This document shows, piece after piece, positions 1 through 13,363 of a stretch of 64,000 bases of DNA (position 1 is the stretch's first letter; each line of letters begins with the position of its first letter). The stretch spans positions 22,168,501 through 22,232,500 of the forward strand of contig NC_134704.1 in NCBI RefSeq assembly GCF_043290135.1, given 5' to 3'. The stretch is from Rhipicephalus microplus (lineage: Eukaryota; Arthropoda; Arachnida; Ixodida; Ixodidae). The notes under the pieces were generated by a model that saw nothing but the letters and a program-made list of their open reading frames with translations, did no database searches and had not been told where the DNA came from. Both the position numbers and the translations under genes were made by a program.

Positions 1-680
1 GAACAAAGCGAAAAGAACACGTCCCGCTCCATCTTTATGGTAACGCGCAACTCCAGCAGTGGTGACTTTATGTGAACTCCCTTCTATAGTGAAAGTAGTT
101 ATCTACGCAACAGCTTACCTAATGTGCGTCCTAAGATGTAATACGATAGCCCTAAAATTAATCGTTAATTAAGATGACAAACAATCTTTATAATTATCAT
201 GATAGGTATTACAATGACGACGTTGATTAATCAATATCATTATGATGGTGGGAATTATCAGTGATGACGACGATTGATAATTATTGTCAGCATATAAATC
301 AAACAAGATTATTATGTTAGTGATGATGATATTTTGATAATAAAATATGCACATCAGATGACTTTCCGCTCGGATCGCCTTATGTGAATGCGTAACAGAT
401 CCTGCGAGTTTTGGCTGTACAATACGAGAAGCCTCCTAATTTGGCCGAACCAGCTGTACCAAATGTCAAATGTTGGAAAACAATGGCAGCGAGTATTCAA
501 GAACATAGATTACAAGACGCCGTAAATGCAAATACATAACAATATTAGAAAACAATGTTGAGACTGTTTAATGTATGACCCACACACAAAAAAAGAAAAT
601 ATACGAACACGAGAAAAACGCAAGCACACGCTGGTACAGAGCTGTTAAGAAATCAACAACGTTCTTTGAGAGATAAGAAT
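1..680. other. AT-rich non-coding sequence
   Basis: No gene is visible. Positions 180-350 are a loose mix of ATC/GAT-like trinucleotides that gives a short low-complexity reading frame only. Nothing here resembles an exon or a transposon. Confidence 0.6.
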
Positions 681-685
681 ATAAT

Positions 686-733
686 ACATACATATATAAT
701 ATATATACATACATATATAATTTATATACATAC

Positions 734-795
<62 letters not shown>
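686..795. repeat. 21-bp tandem repeat running into a TA microsatellite
   Basis: Three copies of a 21-bp unit that begins ACATACATATATAA start at 686, 707 and 728. They pass into an uninterrupted TA array from about 741 to 795. The unit is itself a degenerate TA repeat, so the array probably grew by slippage from these imperfect copies. Confidence 0.9.
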
Positions 796-799
<4 letters not shown>

Positions 800-1029
800 A
801 GAATAGGGTGTCCAACGCATGAGCCATCGTGTCTTCAGTATAATTATGGCTGCGTTGTCATGACAACTTTGGTATTACAGCTGTTACGTCACCAGAAAAA
901 TGCGCACACGGTCTCATGAGATGCGTATGATGTAATATCTCAGCGTTTTTCACGAGAAGAGGCTGTCGAGTAACCTTGTTTCCATACGCTGATGGATTTG
1001 CTCAAGTAGACTTCTTCTGTAAGAGTTGC

Positions 1030-1195
1030 TTCGTTGCAATAACTTCAGCACTGCAACAAAGCGAACCTCGACTTTTAAAGACGATAGTCTTTCTTGGAAT
1101 AGTTAGATGCAAAAAGTTTGGTCGGTCGGTCGGTCCGTCCGTCCATCCGTCCGTTCGTCCGTCCTTCTGTTTGTCTGTCTGTCTTTCCGATGTTC
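1030..1195. repeat. Dispersed repeat with CCGT/GTCT microsatellite
   Basis: A conserved-looking lead (TTAAAGACGATAGTCTTTC at about 1073-1092, itself partly self-complementary) is followed from about 1120 by degenerate GGTC, then CCGT, then GTCT tetranucleotides. Similar CCGT arrays occur at 26.2 kb, 39.5 kb and 63.9 kb. I infer an interspersed repeat family; the element ends are not defined. Confidence 0.5.
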
Positions 1196-4100
1196 TACGC
1201 ATGCCTAATTGCAGCGCTACATGTTCGTAAAGGAGACTGAGAGCAAAACCAATCATCGTTTAAAATGCTTTCAAAAGAACCGATGCTTGCGGACCACTGC
1301 ATTACGCCCTCTCGACCGCAGTGCCGAGAATAATAATTGAAATATTCGTTATGGCTTCCTACAGACCTACAAAGTGTATTTCTGGAACACTGTCTGGTAC
1401 TATTGCCAACACTAAACTGTGGCCATAGTTTATATGGTTCGTTCCACCCCCCCCTCCCTCTCTTCTCGCTACCTTTCCGCACCGTTACACATGTTTTTTT
1501 TTTCGCGAACAGTAGGTACCCTGAGTCACCTGAAGTTAACCTACATACCTATATATATGCATGTCCTCCTCCTTTGAGAACCAGCCGAAGTTATTGCGCC
1601 GGGTCATGCTCAAAAAGAAATTAGGAGAAAGGGAGCGTGGCGTAAGGCGATGGCACATTTACGAAGACGCACGCACACGAACATACGCACACACGCAAGC
1701 ACACACACACACACGCAAGCACGCGCCGACGTGTGTGAGGTCTCCAGAGGCGGGAAAGATTAAGACACTGGCGCCGAAATGAGAAATTCATTAGCAATGA
1801 CCGCGAAGACCACTTAAGTCACCATAATTTCCCCGGGGGTGACGCCTGGGACGCAAGTTACGAGTTGGACGGAAGCTGGATGACAGGTGCACTGTTACAG
1901 TTTCACTTTTGGTTTTATTTCTGTTGTACCGGGAGTTTTTCACGTAGCATACGAGAGCTTCTACACTGCCGAAACCGTTTTTCTTCTTCCATAACGATAA
2001 TCATTTATTTCGTGCTGGTCATTCTGCTGAGCCTTAAGTAGCAAATAATGAACGTGACAAAAAACATTTCTTCAGCTGACTCCTACATCGCTGGCTAGTA
2101 TGTATTGGCAAAAAAAAATGAAAGCATTGTGCGTATAGTTCTGACAAAGAAACATTGTTATTGCTTGTTGGTGGGCTTTAGTGGACTTGGATTCATAATG
2201 GAAGAAGCAAACAGCGTGATAGGTCAGGGCCATTAGGTGATACACAAAGAACTCGTGCGTGTCACATTTTGTATCCGCCTTCTGGCGCTATTTATTTGTC
2301 TAAATAGACATAAAAACGCTGCTGCTCTTGCTTCATGAACTGTATGAATACTTATAATTAAATTCAGTGATTATATTTCTAGGAACTACCAGCTCTATGT
2401 ATTTCTAAACAGTGTTCAGTGGGACTTAAAGCTGAATAACGACCAAAACGCCAGTTCTGAAATTCCAGCTTTGTTGTGCTCAGCGTCAGGTGCACAGAAC
2501 TCGTCAGCAGATGGTGGCCATTGTTTATGTATCCTAACCTCTTTGGCCAAATTTTCTTGCTTCGTTAATGTGGTTTTAATAGTGTACTTAGGTGCAGTAG
2601 TGGCGATGTGGTGTAGTGAGGCTAGGCTAGGATGGTTGAATTTAGCGCCAAATAGCACGCTTTATAGCTTGTTTTCTGTTGACCTCGGGTATATATAGTG
2701 CGAATGGCTTGGTACTGTACACATATGAGCAGGGAAGATAACTTCATTTTACTTATTGCATTTTAAGCATTGATCAAATACAAAAGTATATAAAATACTT
2801 TTTTTTCTAAAGCTTGAGCTCACTTTCAGCACGCTTCTTTAAATTCAGGTGCCCCAATTATCATAAGAACGCTGAATCGCGGCTCGTAATTACTCGAGGA
2901 AATAACCGAAATAAAGAGCACGATAAATTACCAATTAAAATAAGAAAACTGTAGTTATAGTAAAAAAAGTTATGCTACGCTCCTAGCATCCGCTTTTTTG
3001 CCTCTGTCGGAGCTACTCGATCACCAATTAAATTGCCAATGACGGAGTACCCCCGCCATCTATTTTCCATTTTTGCTTGGCCACCATTCCCAATCAAGTT
3101 AAGCCTTGAGAATCCTATGAAAATTAACGGTCGTCTATGCTTACACAAACAAAAAACAAAAAGCACATGTGTTTTTCTGAATACATTGTGCAAGGGCAAA
3201 GCTAGAAGATACGCCTATTTGCATACAATTAGGATACGAGTACGGCACAGGCTTTCATACAAAGGAAACAAAAAATGCGAGGAAGCGCACTACAGCGGGA
3301 AATAATAAATTTTATGACACAAGACATTTTACAGCAAACGGTTGAAAAGGGCGGCCAACGTTTAAGAAACACGAAAAGGGCTGGGACAGTGCTCATATTT
3401 GATAAAAAAAAAGGAGGAAGAATATCGTGAAAAAGATTAAGAGCAAGAAACGAAAGTTTGGGAATACGAAATTGAAAAGAAGTTAAAGTATAAAAAAGCG
3501 TTGCCCAGTTCTGGTAGGAAAAGAAGATAAAATTTTAATATAGCACTAGGGTTAGGCCAGACGTGATGATCCAAAACCACGAAGCCGAGAGAAAAGCACA
3601 CGGAAGAAGAACGTACATTGTGACAAATACAATGACTATTGGAAACACAAGTGCAAGAGAAAATCCGTTGTTGACTTAGAGAAAGAGAGAGAGAGAGAGG
3701 TTATAAAAAGAGTGCTTCAGAGTAAACTTGTAAGAGGGTAGTAAACGAATAGAGTGGTGAACGAAAGGTGCCTGAAAGGTTACGGATGTAAAGTGTTAGA
3801 AGGAAATGTCATAAGTTTACCGTATAATGAATCGAAAGGCACGAGAAATGTTCACATCTTGCTGCGCGAAAGACTATGACGCTACGGGTTCGCAGTTTTC
3901 CGTCAGGACTGCTCTACGGTAGTGCTCTTAAATTCCCGGAAGTTATCCCGTCTTTCGTGGTATAATTCAAGAAAGTTTACGAACGAACGAAGTTTTGGGT
4001 CGATATATTTGAAGCGCCTGATTTGTTCTCATTCCGTTTATTTTTGTGCACACGTTTACGGAATCATCCCTCATTAAACTCCAGTAAGTTTACACGCCTT

Positions 4101-4946
4101 CACTCATATTGCCTCGACTTCAACCCTCACTGGCAACAGAGAATTTTCTCAAATCGTTAAATTATTGTGAACTGCTTTTAGTTCATGTCTGCACACGTGC
4201 GTGGCTATAGAATTACGGTCTAATAGAAATGGCCTCACACGAAACGTACAGGAGAATGACGAACTAAAAGTGATCGAAACTGGTGCAAGTTGGAGGTGTG
4301 AACATTAAGATATACAGGTAAAGTAGTACGCTTTTAGCACAGACTCGATAAAGAGTAAACGCACTGTAGAGCCAACTTCCGTATGATACAAAATAGGAAA
4401 AATAACGAAATCAGGTCACCCTACGAAATGACGAAAGGAAGGAAGAGAGAAGACAAGTGAGATTGCAGAAGCATGTGAAGTAATAAGAGCGATCGACAAG
4501 TGCGTAAGCCAGCCAGCCGTCAGTCACTCTCTCACTGATGATGAGGTTTTGTCGCTGCAACACACGTAATAGAAGCGAGGTCTAGTGTGATAAGGTTTTG
4601 CCTGTGCTTTTCTCTCTGCTCGAATATGCCACGTTTTTAAATTGTACTTATAGTTCACAGGAAGCGCCCGAGTCGCGTACTTTCTTCCACCAATTGCCTC
4701 GTTTGCGCTGGCCGTGACGGGTGTGTTCCACTAACACAGTTCGTTACATTACTCAAGGAAGGGGTGTTAATCAGACACTTGTTCGATGTAATAACCTAGG
4801 CTGGGAGAATGAAAAATGGGAGTGGAAGGAGGAGAGAGAGAGGGTGGCGACAAGGAAAGAAGGAAATGATAATAAAAAAATCGCACAGTTTTGCACTACG
4901 CCGTGCAAGGCTGAGTCATAGCAGAGCTGACGGGCACTTAGCTGAT
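1196..4946. other. Non-coding stretch, no recognisable gene
   Basis: A short CA/CGCA-rich simple repeat lies at 1668-1732 and a GA run at 3682-3700. The remaining reading frames are short and lack domains, codon structure or splice context that I could defend. I see nothing else in this stretch. Confidence 0.5.
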
Positions 4947-4960
4947 CGTGGCTTGGCTAT

Positions 4961-5203
4961 TGATTTGATTGATTTGTGGGGTTTAACGTCCCAAAACCAC
5001 CATTTGATTATGAGAGACGCCGTAGTGGAGGGCTCCGGAAATTTTGACCACCTGGGGTTCTTTAACGTGCACCCAAATCTGAGTACATGGGCCTACAACA
5101 TTTCCGCCTCCATCGGAAATGCAGCCGCCGCAGCCGGGAATCAAACCCGCGACCTGCGGGTCAGCAGCCGAGTACCTTAGCCACTAGACCACCGCGGCGG
5201 GGC
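4961..5203 (-). mobile_element. Full-length tRNA-derived SINE (Ruka-like) with 14-bp target duplication
   Basis: Read on the minus strand, the element begins with a tRNA-like head. An A-box-like TGGTCTAGTGGCTAAGGTAC is followed by a B-box-like segment (GGTTTGATTCCC in this copy). A conserved body then runs to a tail of TCAATCAAATCA type at the low-coordinate end. The flanks carry an exact 14-bp duplication, CGTGGCTTGGCTAT, at 4947-4960 and 5204-5217. This shows insertion by target-primed reverse transcription. The head marks a polymerase III promoter; the copy encodes no protein. The Ruka SINE is known from ixodid ticks, and I assign this family from memory of its sequence. Confidence 0.85.
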
Positions 5204-5564
5204 CGTGGCTTGGCTATAGGCTTTTACACTTTCATCTCTCTCTTTCTCACCCTTTTCATACTATACCATACAATCCTAAACATGATCTCGGCAAGCAATG
5301 TTTTACACCAATTTTTTTTCTTCTACCTGCCTTCCTTTTCCTTTGCCTTCAAGTCTTAATAGTTAACGTCGACCTTATAGTTGACTTTAGTGTCCCTTTA
5401 AGCATAACAGCCATGGTGTAAAAGCTAAAAAAAGAAAATGAAGAGCTACAAAGCTGCCAAATAAACGCGAGACGTCTGGCCGAAACAAGGACAGGAAATG
5501 ACAATTACTTGTGGCTGCAAGAGCCAGACTGCGGCAAGCGCTGAGTATAAAATAAGAGCCCAGA

Positions 5565-5645
5565 GTTCTCCAGTGGATCTGTAGTGTGGACAATCGCCTC
5601 GCAGTGAGCCGTTCCACGATCGAATCCCGGCCTGCATTAGCCTCA
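5565..5645 (+). mobile_element. Possible tRNA-derived SINE head
   Basis: A B-box-like CGATCGAATCCCGG at about 5618-5631 lies about 45 bp after an A-box-like segment. The spacing is tRNA-like, but I see no matching body or target duplication. It could be a decayed SINE of another family. Confidence 0.3.
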
Positions 5646-5904
5646 CGAGAAACAAATCCGTGGGGCTAAAAACTTCTCGTATTGAAAACGTCAGATAAAG
5701 CCGGTCTCTCGCTGGGAAACAATCGAAAAATGGTCACCTCCACAACCTCTCTCATATGACCCCTTTCAATGTCTGTGCGATCTCGCGACAAAAACGCCCA
5801 TGGCGAAACAAGGGCCCTAGTGTTTTTATTTCTTAGTTGAGTGCAGTGTAAAGACCATGGATCATTAGAATGAGGGTTCTCTACGGTAGCCTAAAGAGCT
5901 TAAG

Positions 5905-6120
5905 TTTTTTTACTGCTATGAACGAGGGCGCAGGTTAGATTCCTGGTCATGACGGTAGCATAGGGCGAAATGCCAAATAAAAAAAAAAGTTGTATTTGCA
6001 ACACGTGCCCGTCAAGGAACCCAGGATGTTCTAAATTAATATGGAGCTCCCCTATGGGCTGCGTTGTGATCATATCTTGGTTTCGGCAAGACAGATGACA
6101 GAATATTGTAGTAATTTTCA
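5905..6120 (+). mobile_element. Decayed SINE of a second family
   Basis: A degenerate B-box (CAGGTTAGATTCCTGG) is followed by GCGAAATGCC and then by AACACGTGCCCGTCAAGGAACCC. The end resembles TTGGTTTCGGCA. This order of motifs matches a common tick SINE body with many substitutions. No target duplication was found. Confidence 0.45.
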
Positions 6121-6990
6121 TAACGCAGCGACTAAATAATTTTATTATTGCAATATAGTGTCATTGTAATTATTGTGTTTTCCTAACGATAAGCAACTCT
6201 CTAGAACCATTGCACGATGTTCGACAAAAAAATTCAAAATGGCGCCATTCCTTATTTACCACAAAAGCCAGTTTTTTTCTTTAGTGTAACAATTTACGTG
6301 ACAGAACTGCAGTTGGCTTAAGTCCAACGGGTTGGTCTGCCTAAGCATATTAGCTTGATGTTTTTCCCCACTCACTTCGCAAAACACCTCGGGGTGATCT
6401 AAGGTGATCCGTAGCAATCTATTAACGATATCCGCCCAAAAACTTCGGTTTGAGTCTCGTTCCTAACTACACTAATCCAGGAAGAAAACTTCGGCACTAT
6501 AATCGCCCGCCTCAGTGGCAAGTGATTCACGGCCCCAGAAGGAGAGGGTGCCACTCGGTTCTCAATGCTGCGCCATTCCCTCCTACAGTTACGGCCCAGG
6601 CGTGCCCACTCGAGCAAGTTACCGAAATGCCTTGAAGGCTTTGTCATCGAGAAACGTATACGAGAGAACGAAGTCTTAGCACTGAAACTCCCAAGAACTT
6701 TATACAGACTTACAAGCACAGTACGTTAGTCTGGCCGCGTGACGTGGGCAACGAACGGACACCGCCACGGAGGGGTTATTCGGTCCACAGTCAGGATTTA
6801 GTGGAGGTGCACCGCGAAAGTGATGTTTTCGCGGGGTTCGTGCGCGTTGCCGCTCTTTACGGCCGACGATCAGGGCGAAAGCTTTGTTGGGATTTGCTAA
6901 AGCTGGCGTAGCGACATTGTTTGGAGATGGTAGGACAGTACTGGGGTTCCAATGAAAGCAGGTTCAACGTTTAACGACATGACGGTCTTC
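6121..6990. other. Non-coding stretch
   Basis: Moderately GC-rich sequence from 6460 to 6900 with several short open frames on both strands. None shows a recognisable domain or plausible splice structure. Confidence 0.4.
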
Positions 6991-6991
6991 T

Positions 6992-7094
<103 letters not shown>

Positions 7095-9180
7095 GACCTG
7101 CGCGAAACACGGAGCACAGGCACAGTGAAAGCTGGATGAATGGCCTTTCTAGAGACACTCCAGACTAGGCGAAAATACTAGTTGTCATTAGAAAGCGGAG
7201 AACGTAAACTTTCTAATGCAATAGAACTCATATTCTTCCATTGAGCAGAGCAAGCACAGTGAGCCAGTAAACAACGACTAAAATGTCGAGCTCTTGCCAC
7301 TGGAGTGGGACCGCCACCTTAACTGCTACAAGAACATTTGCGGGGTACCCGGTAGGCAGCAAATAATCACAATTTTTCGTTAAGTAGGAAAGCAGCCATA
7401 TGTGCCATTATTTTGTTAGAGTTTGGACATTTTGCGAGGTCTACGACAAGCTTTGATTCGACTCTACGCTGTCTACGCCAAGGGAAGATCTGGAATCAGC
7501 CATGAAGGCCACGCTAAGATCAACTTGTTTTACTGGCTGCATGGCTAGTGTAAACTTCATTTTTTTATTTTACAAGTGCTGTGACTCTTCAAAGATAACT
7601 AACATGAGATACCGCCAATTCAAGGGAACTACATGGAGATAGGTATATTTAATATATTGGGAAGATGTCTGTATGTCGCACATTGTCATACACCCATTTG
7701 AGCGGATGGGAACAAAGTGCAACGTTAGGAGAATTAGGCCTTCTCATTAGACATATAGCGCGCACATAAAACAACGTGGGTCATTTTTGTGGCAGGCAAA
7801 TGACCATGGTTTTGTCGGATAGTTTGTTCTAAAGGCGCGTTGCGGTATCCGAGAATGTAAATGATCCATAATGGGTGCGAGATTTCGGCACCGCTGAAGT
7901 TTTCCAAGTCACTCATCGCAACTGGTGTAACGTGACTACATGACAAAGAAAGCCGAAATGGTTCTGCAGTGCACACGATAACAACCCGTCCCTGCCTCTC
8001 CTCCACCGCCTTCCCTGTATCTCGTTTTCTCTTATATCACGGGGCTCTCAGAGCCCAGTGTGCGGCTGCCTTTAGCGTTGCTTTAAATGCCCGTCTGTCT
8101 TTGTTTCACTCAGTGCCTAAACCGATCGGTTACCATTGCATTTACCACCATCAGAGGACGCCGTCTTACTTACTCTGAGCACTTAGGCGGCATCTGGTGA
8201 CAGCGTTTATAAAAAAAAGAAAAAAAAGAAAAAGAAAAAAGAAACGGCAGCGTGGGAGAAATGGAGAGGAGGTTTTCGGCCGCGGTGGCCGAAAAGTTTT
8301 TCAGGAAGTCGCGCTTGTCAAGCAGTCGGTGCACAGGCGAGTGACCGTCGACAGATGGTGGATGGCGGCTCTAAAAGGTGTCCCAGAAGCCCTCTTAGAT
8401 GTTCGTAAGAAGCGGGGGAGAAAATGAAGCAAGCCTGAGACACGAATAAAAGAATGCAAAGAATCGCGTCATGTCGACCGTGGCCATCGCAAGCGCGCGA
8501 GCGCGAAACTTAAAACGTGCCCGATTTTCTCGGAAAAGAAGTCGCCAATAGAGTCTTAAGAAATGAGCGAAAAAAAAAAAAGCCAGGCGAAGACAACGTC
8601 CGTAAAAGGTACAAGGGTGGGAATGGGACGTCGGAGAGGCGAGACATCGAGCGTGTGTGTATGCGTGTTCGGGAAGGGTGGTGGCGGCAGGGAAGTGGGG
8701 GGACATAGTTAGGACGTAGTAGAGGCGAGACGAAGAAGACCCGGGATTTCAGTCGATGGGTCGAAGCCTGCAGCTGCCGAAGGCTCGGGAGGTCGAGTGC
8801 GCGAAGCGTAGGACGGTCGGCCACTGCACCGGCGGGTGTATCGGCAATCGAACGGCGGGGAATCGTTAGAACACGCGCAAGGCACATCCTCCGGTCGCAC
8901 TCGGCTCTTGCTCGGACACTTGGTAAAGGCAGGCAACGATTTTCCATGGGCCGCACTTAATCTTGCCGCTGGCCGCAAACTCGAAAGCCGGAGAACAAGT
9001 TGTCTGTCTCGGTGGCGTAACGAGGAGGCGCGAGACCAAAGAGCGTAGTGAAAGGATGTAAAGTGACTTTGAGTATTGCTGTGCGTTTCGTTCGATTTAC
9101 TTCCTTACTTTTGGTCTCTAGAACACTAAAAGCAATAAAAAATCACCCTGTAATCTTATTGATGAGCCCACATTTTCCGC
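7095..9180. other. Non-coding; GC-rich between 8250 and 9050
   Basis: Positions 8250-9050 are clearly richer in CpG than the surroundings and carry overlapping open frames of up to 148 codons on both strands. The open frames coincide with the GC-rich base composition, and none reads as a known family. It could be a promoter-like CpG segment or an old repeat. A G-depleted A-rich run sits at 8208-8245. Confidence 0.35.
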
Positions 9181-9182
9181 AC

Positions 9183-9320
9183 ATCGTCATCATCATCATC
9201 ATCATCATCATAATCATCATTATCATCATCATCATCATCACCACCACCACCACCACTACCATCATCATCATCATCTCGACTACACCCATTGCAGGATACG
9301 CATATCACGTACAGAAGTAT
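9183..9320. repeat. CAT/CAC trinucleotide array next to an RTE-like 3' remnant
   Basis: A CATCAT array (about 9183-9278, with a CAC segment at 9240-9256) is followed by a short CTCGACTACACCCATTGCAGG segment. This resembles the 3' end of the RTE-type LINE at 39.8 kb, which reads CAGCCTGACTACGCCCACTGCAGG at the same place. I infer that the array grew from a LINE 3' tail. Confidence 0.5.
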
Positions 9321-9599
9321 ATTTTGAGCTCTCTTTTGCAGAGTCGCACGTCTCACCACTCTCCGAAAAAAGCAACAAAAAAAAGATAACCTCGCAGGAT
9401 ATCTTATGCATTCACTGAACATGGCTCGAAGAATCTTCTTTTTCTTCTCAGCCGATGTATCGATCGATGCTGCCCCACCACCCTTCGAAAACTTTCTGCT
9501 CCTAACGTTGTGTTGCACTGCCTCCAAGATCGGAGGCACCTACCCTGGTTTACCATTGCCTCCGTGATCAGACCACCTTTGACTAAGTTACGATGCGAT

Positions 9600-9665
9600 T
9601 GGGTGACGTCATCAAGCTACGTCTGATCACGTGATGTCACCACGACGTAATTATGACGTCACAAA
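9600..9665. other. Cluster of TGACGTCA palindromes
   Basis: Exact TGACGTCA octamers lie at 9604-9611 and 9654-9661, with an ATCACGTGAT palindrome at 9626-9635 between them and a GATGTCACCACGACGT variant. TGACGTCA is the CRE/ATF-type binding sequence, but the cluster may simply be part of an old repeat, so function is not claimed. Confidence 0.4.
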
Positions 9666-11825
9666 CTCAGGTCATCTGTGACGCCATCTTGTAAAAATTT
9701 TTCGAATCAGGCGTCTCCGTCGACGAGGGGCGCCGATGGTCAAGTCACGTTTGGTGTGGCATTTAAAACTTTTGCATTCTTGTAATGGTCTCGACAGAGT
9801 TAACATCCATATTGGAAGAAATTCAAATGAGACACATGTAAGTTAGCGGAAAATGAAATCCGCTAGAAGAAACGTAAAATTGAAGGTGTGTCACTGGACT
9901 CAATGGTGTGTCGCTAGAGTCAACGCTTCGATAAGTGACCCAGTCTTTTTGACGCCTTGAAGAAGATAAGGTCTTGTCTGGCTCCTGCGACACTCGTATT
10001 CAAGGATGCTAGACATCTTTGAAGATAGTTATGGGGAAATTAGATAAGAACACGTCGAAGACAATTACAGGTAGACTTTTTTTCTTGGTGTGAGCCTTTC
10101 TTCTTGATGAGCCCTTGGGAAGCATTGCGCCACAGCTAGAAGACGCCCCGCAATGGCGTAGTAGCACTCGTACTGTGACGTCGCTCCAGTAAATTGAACG
10201 CCTTAGGGTACGAGTCCGTGTAAGCCCTTGCTTGCACTGCAATGCGAGCCAAATGAAAAGACCGCTAGTGTATTGTACTTTCGAAGCGTGTCAAAGAAGC
10301 CGAGGCGGTGGAAATCAATTTGGATGCGCTGCATTCCTAATAAACCCCTATAGCGTCGTAATGTCAGTACACCACCCCTCTGCCACCCCTTTTAGCATCG
10401 GAGTTCGTTATTGATTTTTGACGCCCTTTACGCCGAATGAACGCGAAGAGTGTGAATGATGACCATACTCACCAGACGACGGGGTTCAATAATAGCTAAC
10501 TTTCCATATCACACACAGAGAGAGGCCACCAGTACAAGTACATATAGGGTATTATTTTTAGGCAATACAGGTAAAAAACAACTGTATATATGCTTGTCAG
10601 GCTCCTGTTGCCTTCGCAACCGAACAGTACGTCAGGCGGAAATATACTTTACCGGAGCCTAAAGACAGCGAAGGGACTAATTAACAAACATTTGTTACCT
10701 CAGAGTGTAGCTATTGATCTGAAGAGCCTCGTTAATATGGGATAGTTATAGGCCATCGCAATTCATGGTGTACTTTTTTTTAAACGATCGAAGTTGCGCG
10801 TAAATTGAAATTTCCACAATCGAATTTTCAAGGTCGATACCGGAGCTGATCTCACTCAACACGCAGCCGACAGGCCCGCTGTGATATTTCAGACCGGAAC
10901 ATTCCGTGACGAGAAAACCTTTATGAAAAATCAGTAAGTTTGTAAAGAAACACACATGGTATATATCGAAAGCACAGACAAGTCGCTGCGTTTATTTCGT
11001 CAGAGCGTGAGTCTTGCGACAAATACCGGTATATTTTTCTATCCAAAACACGAACCTTTATAAGGTATGTAACTATAAGCAATGTATGTGATTGATTAAC
11101 TTCATCTCTATCATTATACGATGGTCTAATTTCAACAACTAGTTGTTTAAATGTTCCGGACCAACATATTTAGCAAACGTCGCACTTGTGTTGGGACTTC
11201 TTTTCTTTTTCTGTAAAATGTTTAGCACTTATTACCTACTAAAACACTAATTCAAAACGTTCTATGAAGTTAAGCGCACGTGCTATCTCAGCTAATTACG
11301 AATCTCTTTTAGCAAACTGCTTGAAGCTTTCTTTTTTTTTTCCTCAGGTAGAGCTTACTTAATTTATCAGTTGGCATTAACCAAGGTATAAAATGTCAAC
11401 CTCTTTGTCAATGCTTTTTGGCCTATTTGACAAGAAAACAGAATTACCAGGAAAAGTTTCTTGAAATGGTAATCAAGAAGTAGTTAGCCTGGTTGGTCGC
11501 ATTTCCTGCTACTCCAAGAAGTGCTGGGTGATGAATACGTATGCACAATGACAGCATACAGTATTTTATTTTATTTATTTATATCTGGCGGAACATGGTA
11601 AGGTATGCTACATTAGAGCTGGATATCCCATCATCATAACAGTAATGTACAATAGAAACACACATAAAGGCAAAATTAGGAATAAAATAGTAAAAAAGCT
11701 AATCAAATGCAATAGGTACAATACTATATGCTGCATAATATTATGCATTATAAGGCCTATAATGCATGAATATAGTAAGCAGAAATATTAGGTGTAGTAC
11801 TCACACATGCACACTGAAATGAGTG
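9666..11825. other. AT-rich non-coding stretch
   Basis: No gene seen. A TTTATTTATTTAT segment at about 11568-11582 followed by a diverged block may be an old LINE 3' tail on the minus strand, but it is too decayed to call. Confidence 0.4.
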
Positions 11826-11836
11826 AGTGAAACATT

Positions 11837-12024
<188 letters not shown>

Positions 12025-12244
12025 TGGAGCTTAGCGACCAGAAACCACGATATCATGAGAGACGCCGTAGTAGAGTGCTCAGGGAATTTCGACCTTCTGG
12101 TGTTGTTTACGTGCAATGACATGGCAGAGTACACAGGTTTCTTCTACCATTTCGCCTCCCCCGAAATGCGACCGCCGCGGCTGGAATGGAACCCGCGACC
12201 TTCAGGTCAGCAGCAGAGCACTGTAATCGCTGGTACATCCTGGT
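12025..12244 (-). mobile_element. Diverged Ruka-like SINE
   Basis: The minus strand keeps the body motifs AGAGACGCCGTAGTAGAG (12057-12074), a TTTCGACC/TTCTGG segment, a GGAACCCGCGACC region and GGTCAGCAGC. The copy is more diverged than those at 5.0 and 36.6 kb, and the body carries small rearrangements. Confidence 0.7.
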
Positions 12245-12432
12245 AAACGGTGAAGCAACTTTAGTAGGTTCACAATAGGCGCGAGTTAACTCAGTGTCAG
12301 TAATCTGAATCATGGTGAAGTTTACAGAAACAAGACGCGTGCTTGAATTCTCGAATTAAGCTCACAAACGACACAGTGAAGTGAAGTTGTGGTCGAGAAG
12401 CTCAAGTGTGGGCTTACAGCGCACGTAGTACG

Positions 12433-12847
12433 CACGGATGCCACCTTCACCGAATACGGCGACGCCTAGCTGCCGAGTGTTCCGTGCTTCACTTCAAGGC
12501 GTGAAACACTGAAACGATTGCGGAAGCAACAGCGCCGTTAGGGGAAGCTCGAGGGAAAGGTGTAAAGGAAACGCGATGTAACAGGAAAAAAAAATGACGA
12601 GAGAACGAATCTGGGGAAGTCATAGAGAAAGTTGTGGAAGGAAAGAACGTTAAAAAAAACGACGAAGGTGAACTGGAAAAGATGCGCTCGACGGCTGACA
12701 TAACAGTGAGAGATCAAAGGGCTCCGCTATCGGCAATAAAGCCAGGCGCCGCCACGCATTCCACTGAAGCATTCCGCAGTAGGCGCGGATGCCACCTTCA
12801 CCGACTGCGGCGATGCCTAGCTGCCGAGTGTTCTGTGCTTCACCGCA
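12433..12847 (+). repeat. Dispersed direct duplication of about 65 bp
   Basis: The segment GGATGCCACCTTCACCGA and its downstream partner CTAGCTGCCGAGTGTTC occur at about 12436-12490 and again at 12787-12838 in the same orientation, with a few substitutions. The two copies are about 350 bp apart. The source element is unknown. Confidence 0.6.
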
Positions 12848-13323
12848 GTGAACCCCCTCTACGAGAAAAAACAAACATACAAAAACGCCCTCCCGCCACC
12901 ATTCTGAAATGCTCGCTGCGGCTTCTTTTTTGTGTAGACACTCTTCTCTCTCTCCCTAGTCGCCAAATCTGGCACTCGGCATCATCTCTCCCGACCAAGA
13001 CTTGCCAAAGCACAAATCAATTCCCATCCCGTAGCGGCGCCGTCGTGTCTTTGTCGCCGTCGCCGAATCGTTGTTTCCCTTCGCAGCCTACACTATAGGG
13101 CTGGAGCTTGTTTTTTAGTCACTCTTTTACTCCACGATCAGTGATCCGACTTGGTTTCGCACCGCGTTCTCTGAATGCCGAATCGTCGCGTAACATTCAA
13201 TTTCTCTTCCTTGCACTTCGCGTGTTTTGTTTTCATCCACTCGTTTCTATATTGTGCTGAATAGAATAACAGGAATAGAGTATTGAGGGAAAAGTGGCTT
13301 TAGCATACAGCCATAAGGGCTCG

Positions 13324-13326
<3 letters not shown>

Positions 13327-13360
<34 letters not shown>
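13327..13360. repeat. CT microsatellite
   Basis: A TC/CT dinucleotide run of about 17 units. Confidence 0.95.

Positions 13361-13363
<3 letters not shown>

Noticed and set aside
4809..5180. 123-codon frame with an apparent conserved peptide seen again elsewhere
   Set aside because: The shared peptide is the translated SINE body, also present at 16.9, 44.9 and 62.4 kb.
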